This document shows positions 1 through 8,320 of a stretch of DNA of 32,995 nt, piece by piece. The stretch's first letter is position 1. Every line of letters starts with the position of its first letter. The translations under genes and the position numbers were made by a program. Under the pieces are notes generated by a model, which had not been told where the DNA came from, did not search any database, and saw only the letters and a list, made by a program, of their open reading frames with translations. The DNA lies in the NCBI GenBank assembly GCA_020247545.1, contig JADCIX010000053.1:1-32995 (forward strand), written 5' to 3'. This DNA is from Rhodocyclaceae bacterium (GTDB lineage Bacteria > Pseudomonadota > Gammaproteobacteria > Burkholderiales > Usitatibacteraceae).

Positions 1-82
1 CAATCTCCTCCGGCGTGAAACCGCCCAACAAAGCGCACTGAATCAGGTATCTTTCGTCTAGGGGAAGGTCCCAACGTTTCAT
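1..82 (-). CDS. Truncated unknown protein (N-terminal 27 residues only)
   Basis: An ATG at 80-82 reads leftwards off the window edge with no stop. It is preceded by an AAAGGA ribosome-binding site six bases upstream, which is why I accept this short piece as a real gene start. The visible peptide starts MKRWDLPLDERYLIQC and continues LLGGFTPEEI. It has no signal peptide or membrane segment in the visible part. I do not recognise the family, and too little is present to infer a function. Confidence 0.5.
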   Translation of the reverse strand, partial: MKRWDLPLDERYLIQCALLGGFTPEEI

Positions 83-221
83 GGCAGTGTCCTTTCGTCT
101 TGAGAAACAAAAGGGTACCGCCGTTCGATACCTTACCCCCTAAATCAACCCCCTAAAGGTCGTCGACATTTGCTGTTGAATTCACGAAAAGTGTCGAAGC
201 TGCCCGCCGAATGGCGATTCG

Positions 222-932
222 CTAAATCGCCGCCAATACGTCGGTTGGCAACATCTGCGCTTTCCAGCCAGTATTGTCGGCGCTGCCGATCTCACCCTCC
301 ATGCCACCGCGAACAACAAAGGTGTTGGATACGCCCGCCTGAGCGAGTAACTCTGCTGCGAGTGCGGCAGCGCGGCCGTCCTCACAAATTACGACCACAA
401 TCGCATCGTGGCTCAACCCACGTGTGGCGAGCGCGCGTTTGATGCCGCCTACGAAGCCGTGAGCGAGCTCCAGCTTTCCGCTATTTGTGCCTCTTACCAA
501 CGGAAGGTTGAAATCGACTTCCGCAGGCAACAAGTTTCTTTCCCCGGACGAGAGGTCGCGTACATCAACAAACAAGACATCTTTGCCGAGCCACTGTTTA
601 GCCGCGTACGCCTCACGTGCGGTGAGATAGTGTCCGAACTCTGTTCTTGAAAGTAAGTCTTGCGGAATTGCCGCTTCGCTCGAGAGCAGCGGATTGCCGT
701 CATCATCAACGATCGGTACCGCCCAAGCAGAGCGTTCGAGCGCGGGACATTCCCCTACCGCGAGCCCGCTGCTGGTTGAAAACTTGCAGGACAAGGTGGT
801 TTCCGCCCGCGATGCACTAATCGTGGCAACAAACAACATGACAACCAGCACTAAAGAATGAAAGACCGCACATAGCACTTTGGAGTCTGGTGCTTTAATG
901 TCGGGCAGGGCGGCAAAGGTATTGCGGCGCAT
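222..932 (-). CDS. Exported rhodanese-like domain protein
   Basis: 236 aa. Residues 22-43 form a hydrophobic export signal ending near ASRA, so the protein is probably periplasmic. The C-terminal half is a rhodanese fold: VLFVDVRD around 119-126 and the active-site-like loop CEDGRA with Cys183 following the strand VVVI. Rhodaneses move sulfane sulfur or, in many secreted relatives, have unknown substrates. Residues 45-100 carry two cysteines (49 and 61) and match nothing I know. I chose the ATG at 932 over the one at 947 because AGGAGA lies six bases upstream of it. The gene stands alone, with 131 bp to the kinase gene end. Domain call is firm; substrate unknown. Confidence 0.8.
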   Translation of the reverse strand: MRRNTFAALPDIKAPDSKVLCAVFHSLVLVVMLFVATISASRAETTLSCKFSTSSGLAVGECPALERSAWAVPIVDDDGNPLLSSEAAIPQDLLSRTEFGHYLTAREAYAAKQWLGKDVLFVDVRDLSSGERNLLPAEVDFNLPLVRGTNSGKLELAHGFVGGIKRALATRGLSHDAIVVVICEDGRAAALAAELLAQAGVSNTFVVRGGMEGEIGSADNTGWKAQMLPTDVLAAI

Positions 933-1063
933 GGTATCTCCTAGCATTTTGCGGGCGAGCAGGCCCGGAAATTAGGGAACCCAATTCCATCGGGCGTTCC
1001 TAAGCTCTTGCTAGGTAGTACGTGTAATCTTGTCGAAAGCGGCCAAACAGTACTTAAAGCGTG

Positions 1064-3766
1064 TTACAAAAAAATGCGATGTGTCTGGGAAATTGCGGCG
1101 TTGGGTTTGTTTGCCATAATTTCCGCCCGTAGCTCGATGATGCGCTGGTAGATCGGCGAAGTGGAGCCCAGTGCCTCTTGCAGCTTCGGTTGTGCTCGAT
1201 CAATCAGGGACAAGGCATCGCCACGTCGGCCAAGCGCGGCCAGACTGCGCACTTGGTGCAATACCGATAACAGCGTGCGTGTATGTGTCGGGCCGAGCAG
1301 CTTTGCGTAGGTTTCGGTCACTGATTCGAGCAGGGCCAATGCCTGTGCGTGTTCCCCGACTTGTTGCGCTGCGACGCCCTGGTATAGCCGGATGCGCATT
1401 AACTCGCGATTGGTCGGCAGCGCCCCCGGCGCTAACCGGGACTCGGCACTTTTCAAAATTTTTCCAGCGGCATCGGGTTGTTGTTCGTGGAGACGCCGCT
1501 CCGCTTGAATCAACAGCGCCCAAATCTTGTGACGATCGTCGACGCGCTGTTCCGCACCGGCATTAGCGAGCTGGCTCAGGCGAGCCCACCACTCCGGCTC
1601 CCCCGCCACACGGCCTGCCAAGATCAATGTGCGGCAAGCGGTCATGAGTGCTTCCATTTGATCGAGCGGCGCTTCCTCGTTGTCGAGCAAACTCCTGTAG
1701 CTGGGAAGGAGTGCCATCGCCTCGTCCTTCTGACCCAACAATAGGAGCACGGCCGCCTCGCCGCGGGCTACTTTTCGGCACAGTTGGCTGTTTGCGTCGA
1801 GCAAGCTTTTGCACTGTTGGCGTGCGGCAGCGTACTGCTCAGCCGCCCGCAAGAATTGCCCGGCGGAGTTGATAATTTCGGCGCGCTCCACAGCGAGCCA
1901 AATGCGATCACGCGGACGTACTTCGGGATTCATGTTTGCGCGCGCGAAGGCATCGTCGAAATGAACGCGCGCAACATCATATTCCCGATTCCAACTGCGC
2001 ATTCTGCCGAGCGCAGATAAAGCGCGAATAGTCTCCCTGTGGTTTTTGCCGTACAACTTTTCTGCCATCGCCAAGGATTTAATGCTGGCGTCTGCGGCAA
2101 TCGCCGTTCGACGATTGCCGACAGCGACTGCGCTTAGAATTTGGTAATAGTTTTGAATAGCGGCCGGCTTATTTTTGTGTTCGCGTAGTAGCGCCCACGC
2201 ATCTTCGAGTATTTTTTCCGCTCGACTGCTTTCGCCTGCGAGAAACACTGCGGCGGCTTGGGAGACAAGGGCTTGGCCCTGTTCAACCGTTTCGCCCAAT
2301 GCTTGATAGCGGTTTGCAACGTCGGTGAGAGTGGTTTCAGCCGTTCGGTACTCGCTCAGGTTCAGCTCGGCGTTGGCTATCGCGCGCAGTACCTCTGCCT
2401 GCAACGAAGGCTCCTGGTTCAGAGTGGCCAACACATTCTTCTTGCCCTGAGACAGAAGCGCCTTGGCACTGAATTCTTTCCCCTGGAGTCCGTCAGCGTC
2501 TGAAAGGCGAAACATATCGACTAGAAAGTCCCTTGCCGCGATCGCGCGTTTGGTTTCCTCGCGGGCTTTGAGGCCTTGCAAAACCGCCACAGCAGTCAGC
2601 GCGACGAGGGCAATCGAGGCGGCGGCAGTGAGCGTTACCTGAAATCGATAGCGTGCGACGAATTTACGGACGCGATACCAAAAGCTATCCGGCTGCGCCA
2701 GCACCACATCCCCGTCGAGCCACCGCTGCAAATCTTCAGCAAAAGCACCTACAGTGGCGTAGCGCTCGCTGGGTATCTTCTTTAATGCCTTCGCTACGAT
2801 GTTCGCGAGGTCAGGCGCGATGTTTGAAGGTAGTACGGGCGTTTCTGTCAGGATGGCGTTTTCTCTTTCGCGTTTTGGCCCGTTGAAGGGGCGCCTACCC
2901 GCAAGTACCTCGAACAGTATTACGCCAAGCGAATAAACATCTGTGGCGGTACTGAGCGTTGTGCCGCTGATTTGCTCGGGTGAGGCATAGTCGAGAGTGA
3001 GGGCGCGCCCGCCTAGCTGCGTAAGCGCACTTTCGTTTACTTCCCCTGAGGCATCTTCTAGAAGTTTGGCAATGCCAAAGTCGAGCAGCATTGCGTTTCC
3101 AGAGTTGGTCACCAAGATATTGCTCGGCTTTAGGTCCCGGTGGATCACCAGATTGCTGTGCGCGTACTGCACCGCCTTCATTACCTGTAACAAGAGTTGG
3201 ATACGCGCTCGAGTGTTGCAGCGGGCGCGTTCACAATAATCGGTGATCGGCTGCCCTTCAACATATTCGAGCGCTAAGAAAGGCTGTCCGTTATCACTGA
3301 GCCCCGCGTCATATAAACGCGCGATACTGGGATGCACGAGCCCGCTAAGAATATCTCGCTCATGCTCGAACCGCTGTAGAAGTACGTTTCTCTTCAGGCT
3401 TAATGTTGGTAGCTTTAGCGCCACCTCGCGTTTTAACGTGCCGTCGATACGTTCGGCCTGCCAGACTTCGCCCATGCCGCCTTGGCCAAGTTCGCGGATG
3501 AGTTGGTATGGGCCGACCTTATCGCCTTCGCTAAATTCCGATGATCGTGCTGCGCCTCCGGGTAGGGTAAATGCAGGGCCGCGCTCGAGCAGCGCGTCGG
3601 TATCCGTCAAACTTGATTTGCTGAGTAGTTCGCGTAGCGCAGGCACCAGTTTTGCGGCCTCGCCGCCAAGCCGGGCCAGCCACGCATCGCGTTTGGACGC
3701 CTCTAGCTCTAGCGCTTCGTCTAACAGCGGGGATAGCTGTTTGAGTGTGATCGCATCTAGTTTCAT
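1064..3766 (-). CDS. Membrane-anchored Ser/Thr protein kinase with TPR-like sensor region
   Basis: 900 aa. An N-terminal segment of about 85 residues is followed by a Hanks-type kinase domain (about 87-352): glycine loop GQGGMGEVW (95-102), catalytic-lysine motif VALK (Lys118), HRDLKPSN (Asp211), DFG (229-231) and YASPEQ (260-265). All key residues are present, so it should be active. One membrane helix lies at about 377-398. The remaining 500 residues are helical and alanine-rich in the manner of tetratricopeptide repeats, which places them in the periplasm. The start is the ATG at 3766; a TTG four codons upstream is possible and no strong ribosome site decides. It lies downstream of a PQ-loop gene and an ECF sigma gene on the same strand, a pairing common for this kinase type. 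The kinase probably phosphorylates a regulator in response to an envelope cue; the substrate is unknown. Confidence 0.88.
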   Translation of the reverse strand: MKLDAITLKQLSPLLDEALELEASKRDAWLARLGGEAAKLVPALRELLSKSSLTDTDALLERGPAFTLPGGAARSSEFSEGDKVGPYQLIRELGQGGMGEVWQAERIDGTLKREVALKLPTLSLKRNVLLQRFEHERDILSGLVHPSIARLYDAGLSDNGQPFLALEYVEGQPITDYCERARCNTRARIQLLLQVMKAVQYAHSNLVIHRDLKPSNILVTNSGNAMLLDFGIAKLLEDASGEVNESALTQLGGRALTLDYASPEQISGTTLSTATDVYSLGVILFEVLAGRRPFNGPKRERENAILTETPVLPSNIAPDLANIVAKALKKIPSERYATVGAFAEDLQRWLDGDVVLAQPDSFWYRVRKFVARYRFQVTLTAAASIALVALTAVAVLQGLKAREETKRAIAARDFLVDMFRLSDADGLQGKEFSAKALLSQGKKNVLATLNQEPSLQAEVLRAIANAELNLSEYRTAETTLTDVANRYQALGETVEQGQALVSQAAAVFLAGESSRAEKILEDAWALLREHKNKPAAIQNYYQILSAVAVGNRRTAIAADASIKSLAMAEKLYGKNHRETIRALSALGRMRSWNREYDVARVHFDDAFARANMNPEVRPRDRIWLAVERAEIINSAGQFLRAAEQYAAARQQCKSLLDANSQLCRKVARGEAAVLLLLGQKDEAMALLPSYRSLLDNEEAPLDQMEALMTACRTLILAGRVAGEPEWWARLSQLANAGAEQRVDDRHKIWALLIQAERRLHEQQPDAAGKILKSAESRLAPGALPTNRELMRIRLYQGVAAQQVGEHAQALALLESVTETYAKLLGPTHTRTLLSVLHQVRSLAALGRRGDALSLIDRAQPKLQEALGSTSPIYQRIIELRAEIMANKPNAAISQTHRIFL

Positions 3767-3794
3767 CACGGCGGCCAAGGTCGTAGATGCGTGG

Positions 3795-4130
3795 TTAAGA
3801 TATTGTGGCCATCCTGCTTGCCGGGTCGCGCGCTAGAAGGCCGACGCGCTTCAAATATTGCTGCAAAAAAATGTTTGCGCCGACCGAGCCAGCATTGACG
3901 AGATAGAACCAAAAGATCGGCGCAAGCGGAGCCGCATCGGTAACCATGGCTAACTTTGCCCCGGCACCCGCGAGGTACCCGCAGAAAATGATCGTCGTGA
4001 AAGCGAGGCCCTTGCCTTCGGCTTGACCGGTGCGCAACATGCGGACGTTGGCCAACGGCCAGGCGAGTCCAAAACACGCCAGCATGACTGCTTCGAGCAG
4101 TATCGGCGTCGTCGCAAAATCCGCAAGCAC
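3795..4130 (-). CDS. Small PQ-loop (SemiSWEET-like) membrane protein
   Basis: 111 aa with three hydrophobic segments: ILLEAVMLACFGLAWP near the N-terminus, TTIIFCGYLAGAGAKL in the middle and FWFYLVNAGSVGANIFL near the end. The pattern of a WP turn, a basic KGKGL-like loop (here EGKGLAF) and a second helix resembles small single PQ-loop proteins of the SWEET/SemiSWEET type. These form transporters as dimers, but many have no known substrate. I chose the GTG at 4130 because AAAGGAG sits seven bases upstream; the frame is open to a GTG at 4220, which would add 30 polar residues without a ribosome site. It lies between the sigma gene and the kinase gene, 28 bp from the kinase start, so it is probably co-transcribed with the kinase. 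Confidence 0.65.
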   Translation of the reverse strand: MLADFATTPILLEAVMLACFGLAWPLANVRMLRTGQAEGKGLAFTTIIFCGYLAGAGAKLAMVTDAAPLAPIFWFYLVNAGSVGANIFLQQYLKRVGLLARDPASRMATIS

Positions 4131-4298
4131 CGGCAAACTCCTTTCCTTGGCTCCCGTATTGCGTTCCCCGCCAAACCGGTTGGATTCGGCCTGCGGCAAG
4201 AGGCCGAGGCGACCTCTCACCGTTGAATACGTAAAAATAGGGAAAATCAGGACAAGGTGTTTCGCAAAACGGCAAGAAAAGCTGCATTTCGACTGCGA

Positions 4299-4850
4299 TC
4301 AGGCGAGTTCGACGGTTAGCAATACTTTGGCCTTCTCCCAGCTGCGGCGAACGGTGCGTTCGGACACACCCAACGATTCCGCGATGTCTGGCTCGGTCAA
4401 GCCGCCGAAATAACGCATCTCCACCACTTGCGCGGCACGCTCGTCAATTTTGGCCAACGCATCCAACGCGTCGTTAATGCGCAGTACATCATTCTCGGGC
4501 GCTGAAAGCTGGTCAGATAGATTAGTGTCCAGCGGTACCACCTCAGCGCCCCCGCCCCTGCGCTCGGCTTGCCGCGCGCGAGCGAAGTCCACAATTACGG
4601 ATCGCATGACATGTGATGCGTAGGCAAAAAAGTGGCGCCGGTTTTCGATCGGCCATGACTGCCCACTGACGAGTTTGAGGTAACAATCGTGGACGAGCGA
4701 ATTGGTGTCAAGCAACGTGAATGTCTTGTGCTGACTTAGTCGAGAATGTGCGAGCTTTCGTAGATCGTCATAGAGAATCCCAAAAGCCTCCTCTCCCGCT
4801 CGGTTATCGCCGTTTCGTACTGCCGCTAGCAGCGTGGTGATCTCAGTCAT
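4299..4850 (-). CDS. ECF-type RNA polymerase sigma factor (TIGR02999-like)
   Basis: 183 aa. Region 2 covers roughly residues 5-95, with HDCYLKL and RHFFAYASHVMRSVIVDFAR. Region 4 is at the C-terminus: ERAAQVVEMRYFGGL, then the helix-turn-helix ESLGVSERTVRRSWEKAK. The wording matches the ECF subgroup that is typically encoded beside large Ser/Thr kinases, as here, with no anti-sigma gene nearby. The likely role is to transcribe a small regulon under control of the kinase. The ATG at 4850 is used; a TTG at 4901 would add 17 residues. There is no clear ribosome site for either. A gap of 168 bp separates it from the PQ-loop gene. Confidence 0.85.
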   Translation of the reverse strand: MTEITTLLAAVRNGDNRAGEEAFGILYDDLRKLAHSRLSQHKTFTLLDTNSLVHDCYLKLVSGQSWPIENRRHFFAYASHVMRSVIVDFARARQAERRGGGAEVVPLDTNLSDQLSAPENDVLRINDALDALAKIDERAAQVVEMRYFGGLTEPDIAESLGVSERTVRRSWEKAKVLLTVELA

Positions 4851-5154
4851 CGTCAATTCGACATCAGGATTGAAAATTGCAGAAACTGTTGGCGGCACCA
4901 AGCTGCATGTCGGCGGAAAAGCGCTGCGGAATCAAGCGATGTTCTATGGTGGGCAATATCGGACACTAACGAGAGTATCGCCGCGCCTCACGCGTGTTGC
5001 AAGCGCAAAAAAGGCCATGGTCGGGCCAAGCTCGGCTTGAGAACGGTCCGACACGCTGCGGCCCAGAGCGGTGGCGGACACGCGAAACAATCTGCCAGAC
5101 AGGCGATGGGTGTGGATGACACCAGACGCCCGGCACGCCCGTCAATGTTAGGGA
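4851..5154. other. Intergenic region upstream of the sigma factor gene
   Basis: About 300 bp between the sigma factor start and the end of the hydrolase gene, both on the minus strand. No convincing open frame, tRNA or T-tailed hairpin is visible. It must hold the promoter of the sigma-kinase unit, but I could not pick a convincing -35/-10 pair. Confidence 0.4.
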
Positions 5155-5985
5155 CTATAACTTGGCTAGCCTAGCGCTGAGCGGCTCAACGTATTGCGGC
5201 AAGTGATGCAGGTTGTTGTGTGTGCCGCCTTCAATCCGAACGAATTCAACACTTGGTGCAAGCGCTTGAAGTCGTACTGCCTGTTCGATATCGATTAGCT
5301 CGTCGCGCTCGCCGTGCATGATCACGACCGGGCTTTTGGCGCTCGGCAACCACTCATCGGTGGTGAAGGTGTAGCGCATCAGGGCCGCCGGCAACCACGC
5401 ATAGTGTGCCTCGCGCATGGCGTTGAGGTTGTAAAACGGTGAGACCAACACCGTCAGGTCTGACTCCACTTCAGACGATAACTTGGCCGCGAGTGTGGTG
5501 CCGAGTGATCGGCCATAGATCACACGCTTCTTGCCTTCGTATTGCGGTGCCACCCACTGCCAGGCCGTCATGACGTCACGATGTAATTGCGCCTCGGATT
5601 CGATACTGCCTGTACTCTTGCCATACCCCCGATAGTCGATCATGAGCACATCGAACTTGTTCCTGCGATAGAAATCGGTGTTGCGCAACCATGACGATAA
5701 GTTACCACCATTGCCGTGCAGAAAAAAGATCACACCTTTTGCATCCGGCTGTTTGAAGTGTAACGTCGATAATGTCGCCCCATCAACAGCGAGGCTGATC
5801 TCCGTTGTTTGTGGCAGGTTGAAGACGTGGGATGCGGGAAGCGGTGTTGGACGGAAGATTAACCGCTCCTGCCCGACAAAAAAGACACCCGCGACGCCGC
5901 CGTAGGCGAGCACACACAATACGGCCACGGATGCTATGAAGCCGCCGATGCCGCGACGAAAGCGTGTTTTTGTGCGCTCTCTCAT
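5155..5985 (-). CDS. Membrane-anchored alpha/beta hydrolase (BEM46/S33-like)
   Basis: 276 aa. An uncleaved N-terminal helix (about 13-37) is followed by an alpha/beta hydrolase domain. HGNGG (90-94) supplies the oxyanion region, GRSLG (158-162) carries nucleophile Ser160, Asp228 sits in HGERDEL and His256 in GGTHNNL, so the triad is complete. This organisation matches the widespread family of membrane-bound serine hydrolases related to BEM46 and YfhR, whose natural substrates are mostly unknown. The ribosome site is weak (AAGCGA just before the ATG). The gene lies 53 bp downstream of the DUF1993 gene on the same strand and may be co-transcribed with it. Confidence 0.85.
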   Translation of the reverse strand: MRERTKTRFRRGIGGFIASVAVLCVLAYGGVAGVFFVGQERLIFRPTPLPASHVFNLPQTTEISLAVDGATLSTLHFKQPDAKGVIFFLHGNGGNLSSWLRNTDFYRRNKFDVLMIDYRGYGKSTGSIESEAQLHRDVMTAWQWVAPQYEGKKRVIYGRSLGTTLAAKLSSEVESDLTVLVSPFYNLNAMREAHYAWLPAALMRYTFTTDEWLPSAKSPVVIMHGERDELIDIEQAVRLQALAPSVEFVRIEGGTHNNLHHLPQYVEPLSARLAKL

Positions 5986-6038
5986 TCGCTTGTTATCAAT
6001 GGCTTGCTAACTTGCCGAGACGTCACGCGCAAGCCTGC

Positions 6039-6545
6039 CTAGCGACGGCCGAGGAAATCACCCTTGCCGACCTCCACGCCGTTGTGACGCAGGATGGCAT
6101 ACGCAGCGGCGACATGAAAGTAAAAGTTTGGCATGGCCACGTTCAACAGATAAGGCTGTCCCTTGAACGACATGTGGTTACCGGCGATGGTGAGTTCGAT
6201 AGTGCGATCCTCTTGGCCTTCGATTTGCGCGGTACTAAATTCGCTGATGTAAGCGATGGTCTTATCAATGCGCTCAGCGAGATCGGCAAACGATTTCTCA
6301 TTGTCCTCCCACTTCGGTACTTCCCGGCCGGCGAGACGGGCGATGCTACCCTTGGCAAAGTCGCAGGCGATTTGCACCTGGCGGCTCATGGGGAACATGT
6401 CAGGCGCTAAACGCGCATTCATCAACACCGATTCGTCGATTTTTTTTGCGGCGGCAAAGTTTGCCCCTTTGGCGAGTACACCTTTGAGATTGGCGAGCAT
6501 GGATTGGTAAACGGGAACGGATGCGGAATACATTGAAATCGTCAT
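6039..6545 (-). CDS. DUF1993 family protein
   Basis: 168 aa, soluble and mostly helical. The start MTISMYSASVPVYQSMLANL and the later segments NARLAPDMFPMSRQVQIACD and FYFHVAAAYAILRHNGVEVGK are hallmarks of the DUF1993 family, which fold as four-helix bundles and have no established function. The ATG at 6545 is supported by a GGAG ribosome site and by the family start; the frame extends upstream to 6782, but that extension is not protein-like. Full family length. The gene ahead on the other strand begins 320 bp away. Confidence 0.88.
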   Translation of the reverse strand: MTISMYSASVPVYQSMLANLKGVLAKGANFAAAKKIDESVLMNARLAPDMFPMSRQVQIACDFAKGSIARLAGREVPKWEDNEKSFADLAERIDKTIAYISEFSTAQIEGQEDRTIELTIAGNHMSFKGQPYLLNVAMPNFYFHVAAAYAILRHNGVEVGKGDFLGRR

Positions 6546-6865
6546 TTTTTTCTCCAGTTGATGGTGCCTCAATTTTATCGGGAACTGTGCCGCAGTTTCA
6601 CGGCAATTGTGAATGGCTTCACGATTCATATTCCCGCAATATGCCCCATCTAAAGTTTGGGCGTAGTCTGCCGTTAACTTTCGTTGTTGTCGATCTGGCG
6701 GCCATGGCCACGATTCGACCCACAGTTTCAGCAGTCCGTCGCAAGTGAGTTTCTGTTCAACATAACAACATCCACAATTCACTCACGTTACATCCAACGA
6801 CCTGAAGGCAACACAAACACCACAAGTGAATGCTAGACCTTCAACAGTGATTAAGGAGAAATACC
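6546..6865. other. Divergent promoter region
   Basis: 320 bp between the DUF1993 gene (minus) and the small exported protein (plus). It ends in a strong AAGGAG ribosome site at 6852-6857. No other gene is supportable; the open frames here are read-through extensions of the DUF1993 frame and its complement. Confidence 0.4.
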
Positions 6866-7096
6866 ATGACAAGCAGTAAATTTAAAAACAACGGAAGTTT
6901 TGCCACCTCGGCGATGGTCTCAGCATTGGTGATCGCCATGCATGTCGCCGGTGTGCAATTGTTGGCCGCTGATCAAGAAGCGACCTACCAAGGAACAATT
7001 GCGCGTGAGGCAGCAAATGCCGTCAAGCCGGCGCTTGCAAAGCCAGTCGTTCGCACCGATGCATTTGTCGTTACCGCAAGCCGCCTCAAATCGTAG
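6866..7096 (+). CDS. Small exported protein of unknown function
   Basis: 76 aa. AAGGAG eight bases before the ATG is one of the best ribosome sites in the window. Residues 12-34 are hydrophobic and end in a cleavage-like LLAADQ, leaving a mature peptide of about 42 residues. The mature end reads RTDAFVVTASRLKS, which looks like the short beta segment seen at the N-terminus of TonB-dependent receptors (the VVTAxR motif), although no receptor follows. I do not recognise a family and no cysteines are present. It could be a small periplasmic protein or a decayed receptor remnant; the strong translation start favours the first. Confidence 0.6.
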   Translation: MTSSKFKNNGSFATSAMVSALVIAMHVAGVQLLAADQEATYQGTIAREAANAVKPALAKPVVRTDAFVVTASRLKS

Positions 7097-7139
7097 TCGT
7101 TGTAGAGCCAGAAACGCTACCAGCAGGCGCCACCAATTC

Positions 7140-7158
7140 AGCGCCTAGCCGAGGCGCT
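7140..7158. other. Hairpin between the small exported protein and the esterase
   Basis: A perfect 7-bp inverted repeat, AGCGCCT and AGGCGCT, with a 5-base loop. It lies 43 bp after the small gene and has no T-tract, so it is at best a weak terminator or processing site. Confidence 0.4.
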
Positions 7159-7168
7159 CTGCCATAAT

Positions 7169-7191
7169 CCCCGCTGATATTCACAGCGGGG
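7169..7191 (+). promoter_or_regulatory. Hairpin covering the esterase ribosome-binding site
   Basis: A perfect 8-bp inverted repeat, CCCCGCTG and CAGCGGGG, with a 7-base loop ends five bases before the esterase ATG at 7197. Its 3' arm contains the only G-rich stretch that could serve as ribosome-binding site, so folding would hide that site. It may dampen translation; no riboswitch class is recognised. Confidence 0.4.
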
Positions 7192-7196
7192 GCAAC

Positions 7197-8306
7197 ATGG
7201 CAATCAAAAGAGTGAATTGGCCGCAAGGCCGTATCGTTTTTCTCGAGCACACCTCGAAAGCCCTTAAGGGGAACCGGCTCGGTGACGCGCATGTGCGCAA
7301 GCTCGCGGCATGGTTACCGCCTCAATACGACGAGGGCAGTCGCACCAAACAAGGGCGTCGTTTTCCAGTGTTGTTTGACCTAGTCGGTTTCACCGGATCG
7401 GGTCTTGCACACCTTAACTGGAAGCCGTTCGACGAAAACATTCCAGAGCGCATCGCGCGGATCATGCACGACGGCAAGATGGGGCCGGCGATTGTGGTCT
7501 TCCCCGATTGTTTCACCTCGCTCGGAGGCAACCAGTACATCAATTCATCGGCAATCGGTGACTACGCGGATTACCTGACGAAAGAACTGATTCCTTTCGT
7601 CGACAAGGAGTTCCGGACGCTCGCCTCGCGTGAACACCGCGGCTGTTTTGGCAAATCGTCAGGTGGTTACGGTGCCATCATTCACGGGATGAAGTACGCC
7701 AAATATTGGGGTGCAGTTGCCAGCCATTCTGGTGATGCGTATTTCGATTTTGTTTACATGAATGACTGGCCGCGCACGCTCACTGAGCTGACCAAACACC
7801 GCACCAAACGTCGCGAAAATGGCGCGTACGATGTGCTCAAGGAAGAAGAGAAGGCTGCATCCGGCAAGGACGACGGGCGCGTCAAAAACTTTCTTGAGCA
7901 CATGTGGAAGAAAGACAAACCCAGCGATGGCGAGGGCCACGCGCTGATGATCATTGCGATGGCGGCGACTTACGACGCCGATCCAAAAGCGCCGTTGGGA
8001 TTCCGCTTGCCGTTTAATCTGGAGACGGGTGAGCTGATCAAGGAGCGCTGGAACGCGTGGTTGAAACACGACCCCATCCATCTTGTTACCAAGTACCGCG
8101 ATAACTTGAGGTCGCTAAAGGCGGTCTATGTGGACTGCGGTTGGCGCGATCAATACGGCATTCACTTTGGCTCGCGCATTCTCTCCAAGCGCATGAAACA
8201 GGCGGGCATCAAACACGTCTACGAAGAGTTTGACGACACCCATTCCGGTATTGATTACCGCATTGAAACCAGTCTGCCGATTCTGTACAAGGCGCTGAAG
8301 CCTTAG
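7197..8306 (+). CDS. Putative esterase, alpha/beta hydrolase (esterase D-like)
   Basis: 369 aa with no export signal. The family pattern is clear: a core strand RRFPVLFDLVGF (54-65), IVVFPDCF (99-106), then YLTKELIPFVDKEFRT and the nucleophile elbow GKSSGG (Ser154) in GCFGKSSGGYGAII. A late DDTHSGIDYR supplies the probable catalytic histidine. This is the fold of esterase D, enterochelin esterase and S-formylglutathione hydrolase relatives. The acyl substrate cannot be told from sequence. The gene is preceded by a hairpin over its ribosome site and ends 14 bp from the convergent ABC transporter operon. Confidence 0.82.
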   Translation: MAIKRVNWPQGRIVFLEHTSKALKGNRLGDAHVRKLAAWLPPQYDEGSRTKQGRRFPVLFDLVGFTGSGLAHLNWKPFDENIPERIARIMHDGKMGPAIVVFPDCFTSLGGNQYINSSAIGDYADYLTKELIPFVDKEFRTLASREHRGCFGKSSGGYGAIIHGMKYAKYWGAVASHSGDAYFDFVYMNDWPRTLTELTKHRTKRRENGAYDVLKEEEKAASGKDDGRVKNFLEHMWKKDKPSDGEGHALMIIAMAATYDADPKAPLGFRLPFNLETGELIKERWNAWLKHDPIHLVTKYRDNLRSLKAVYVDCGWRDQYGIHFGSRILSKRMKQAGIKHVYEEFDDTHSGIDYRIETSLPILYKALKP

Positions 8307-8320
8307 CCCCTTCTGCCGCG

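Noticed and set aside
3766-4287. 173-aa minus-strand frame overlapping the PQ-loop gene
   Set aside because: It reads the same region in another frame with scattered Arg and His and no membrane pattern; the 111-aa frame has the ribosome site and hydrophobic segments.
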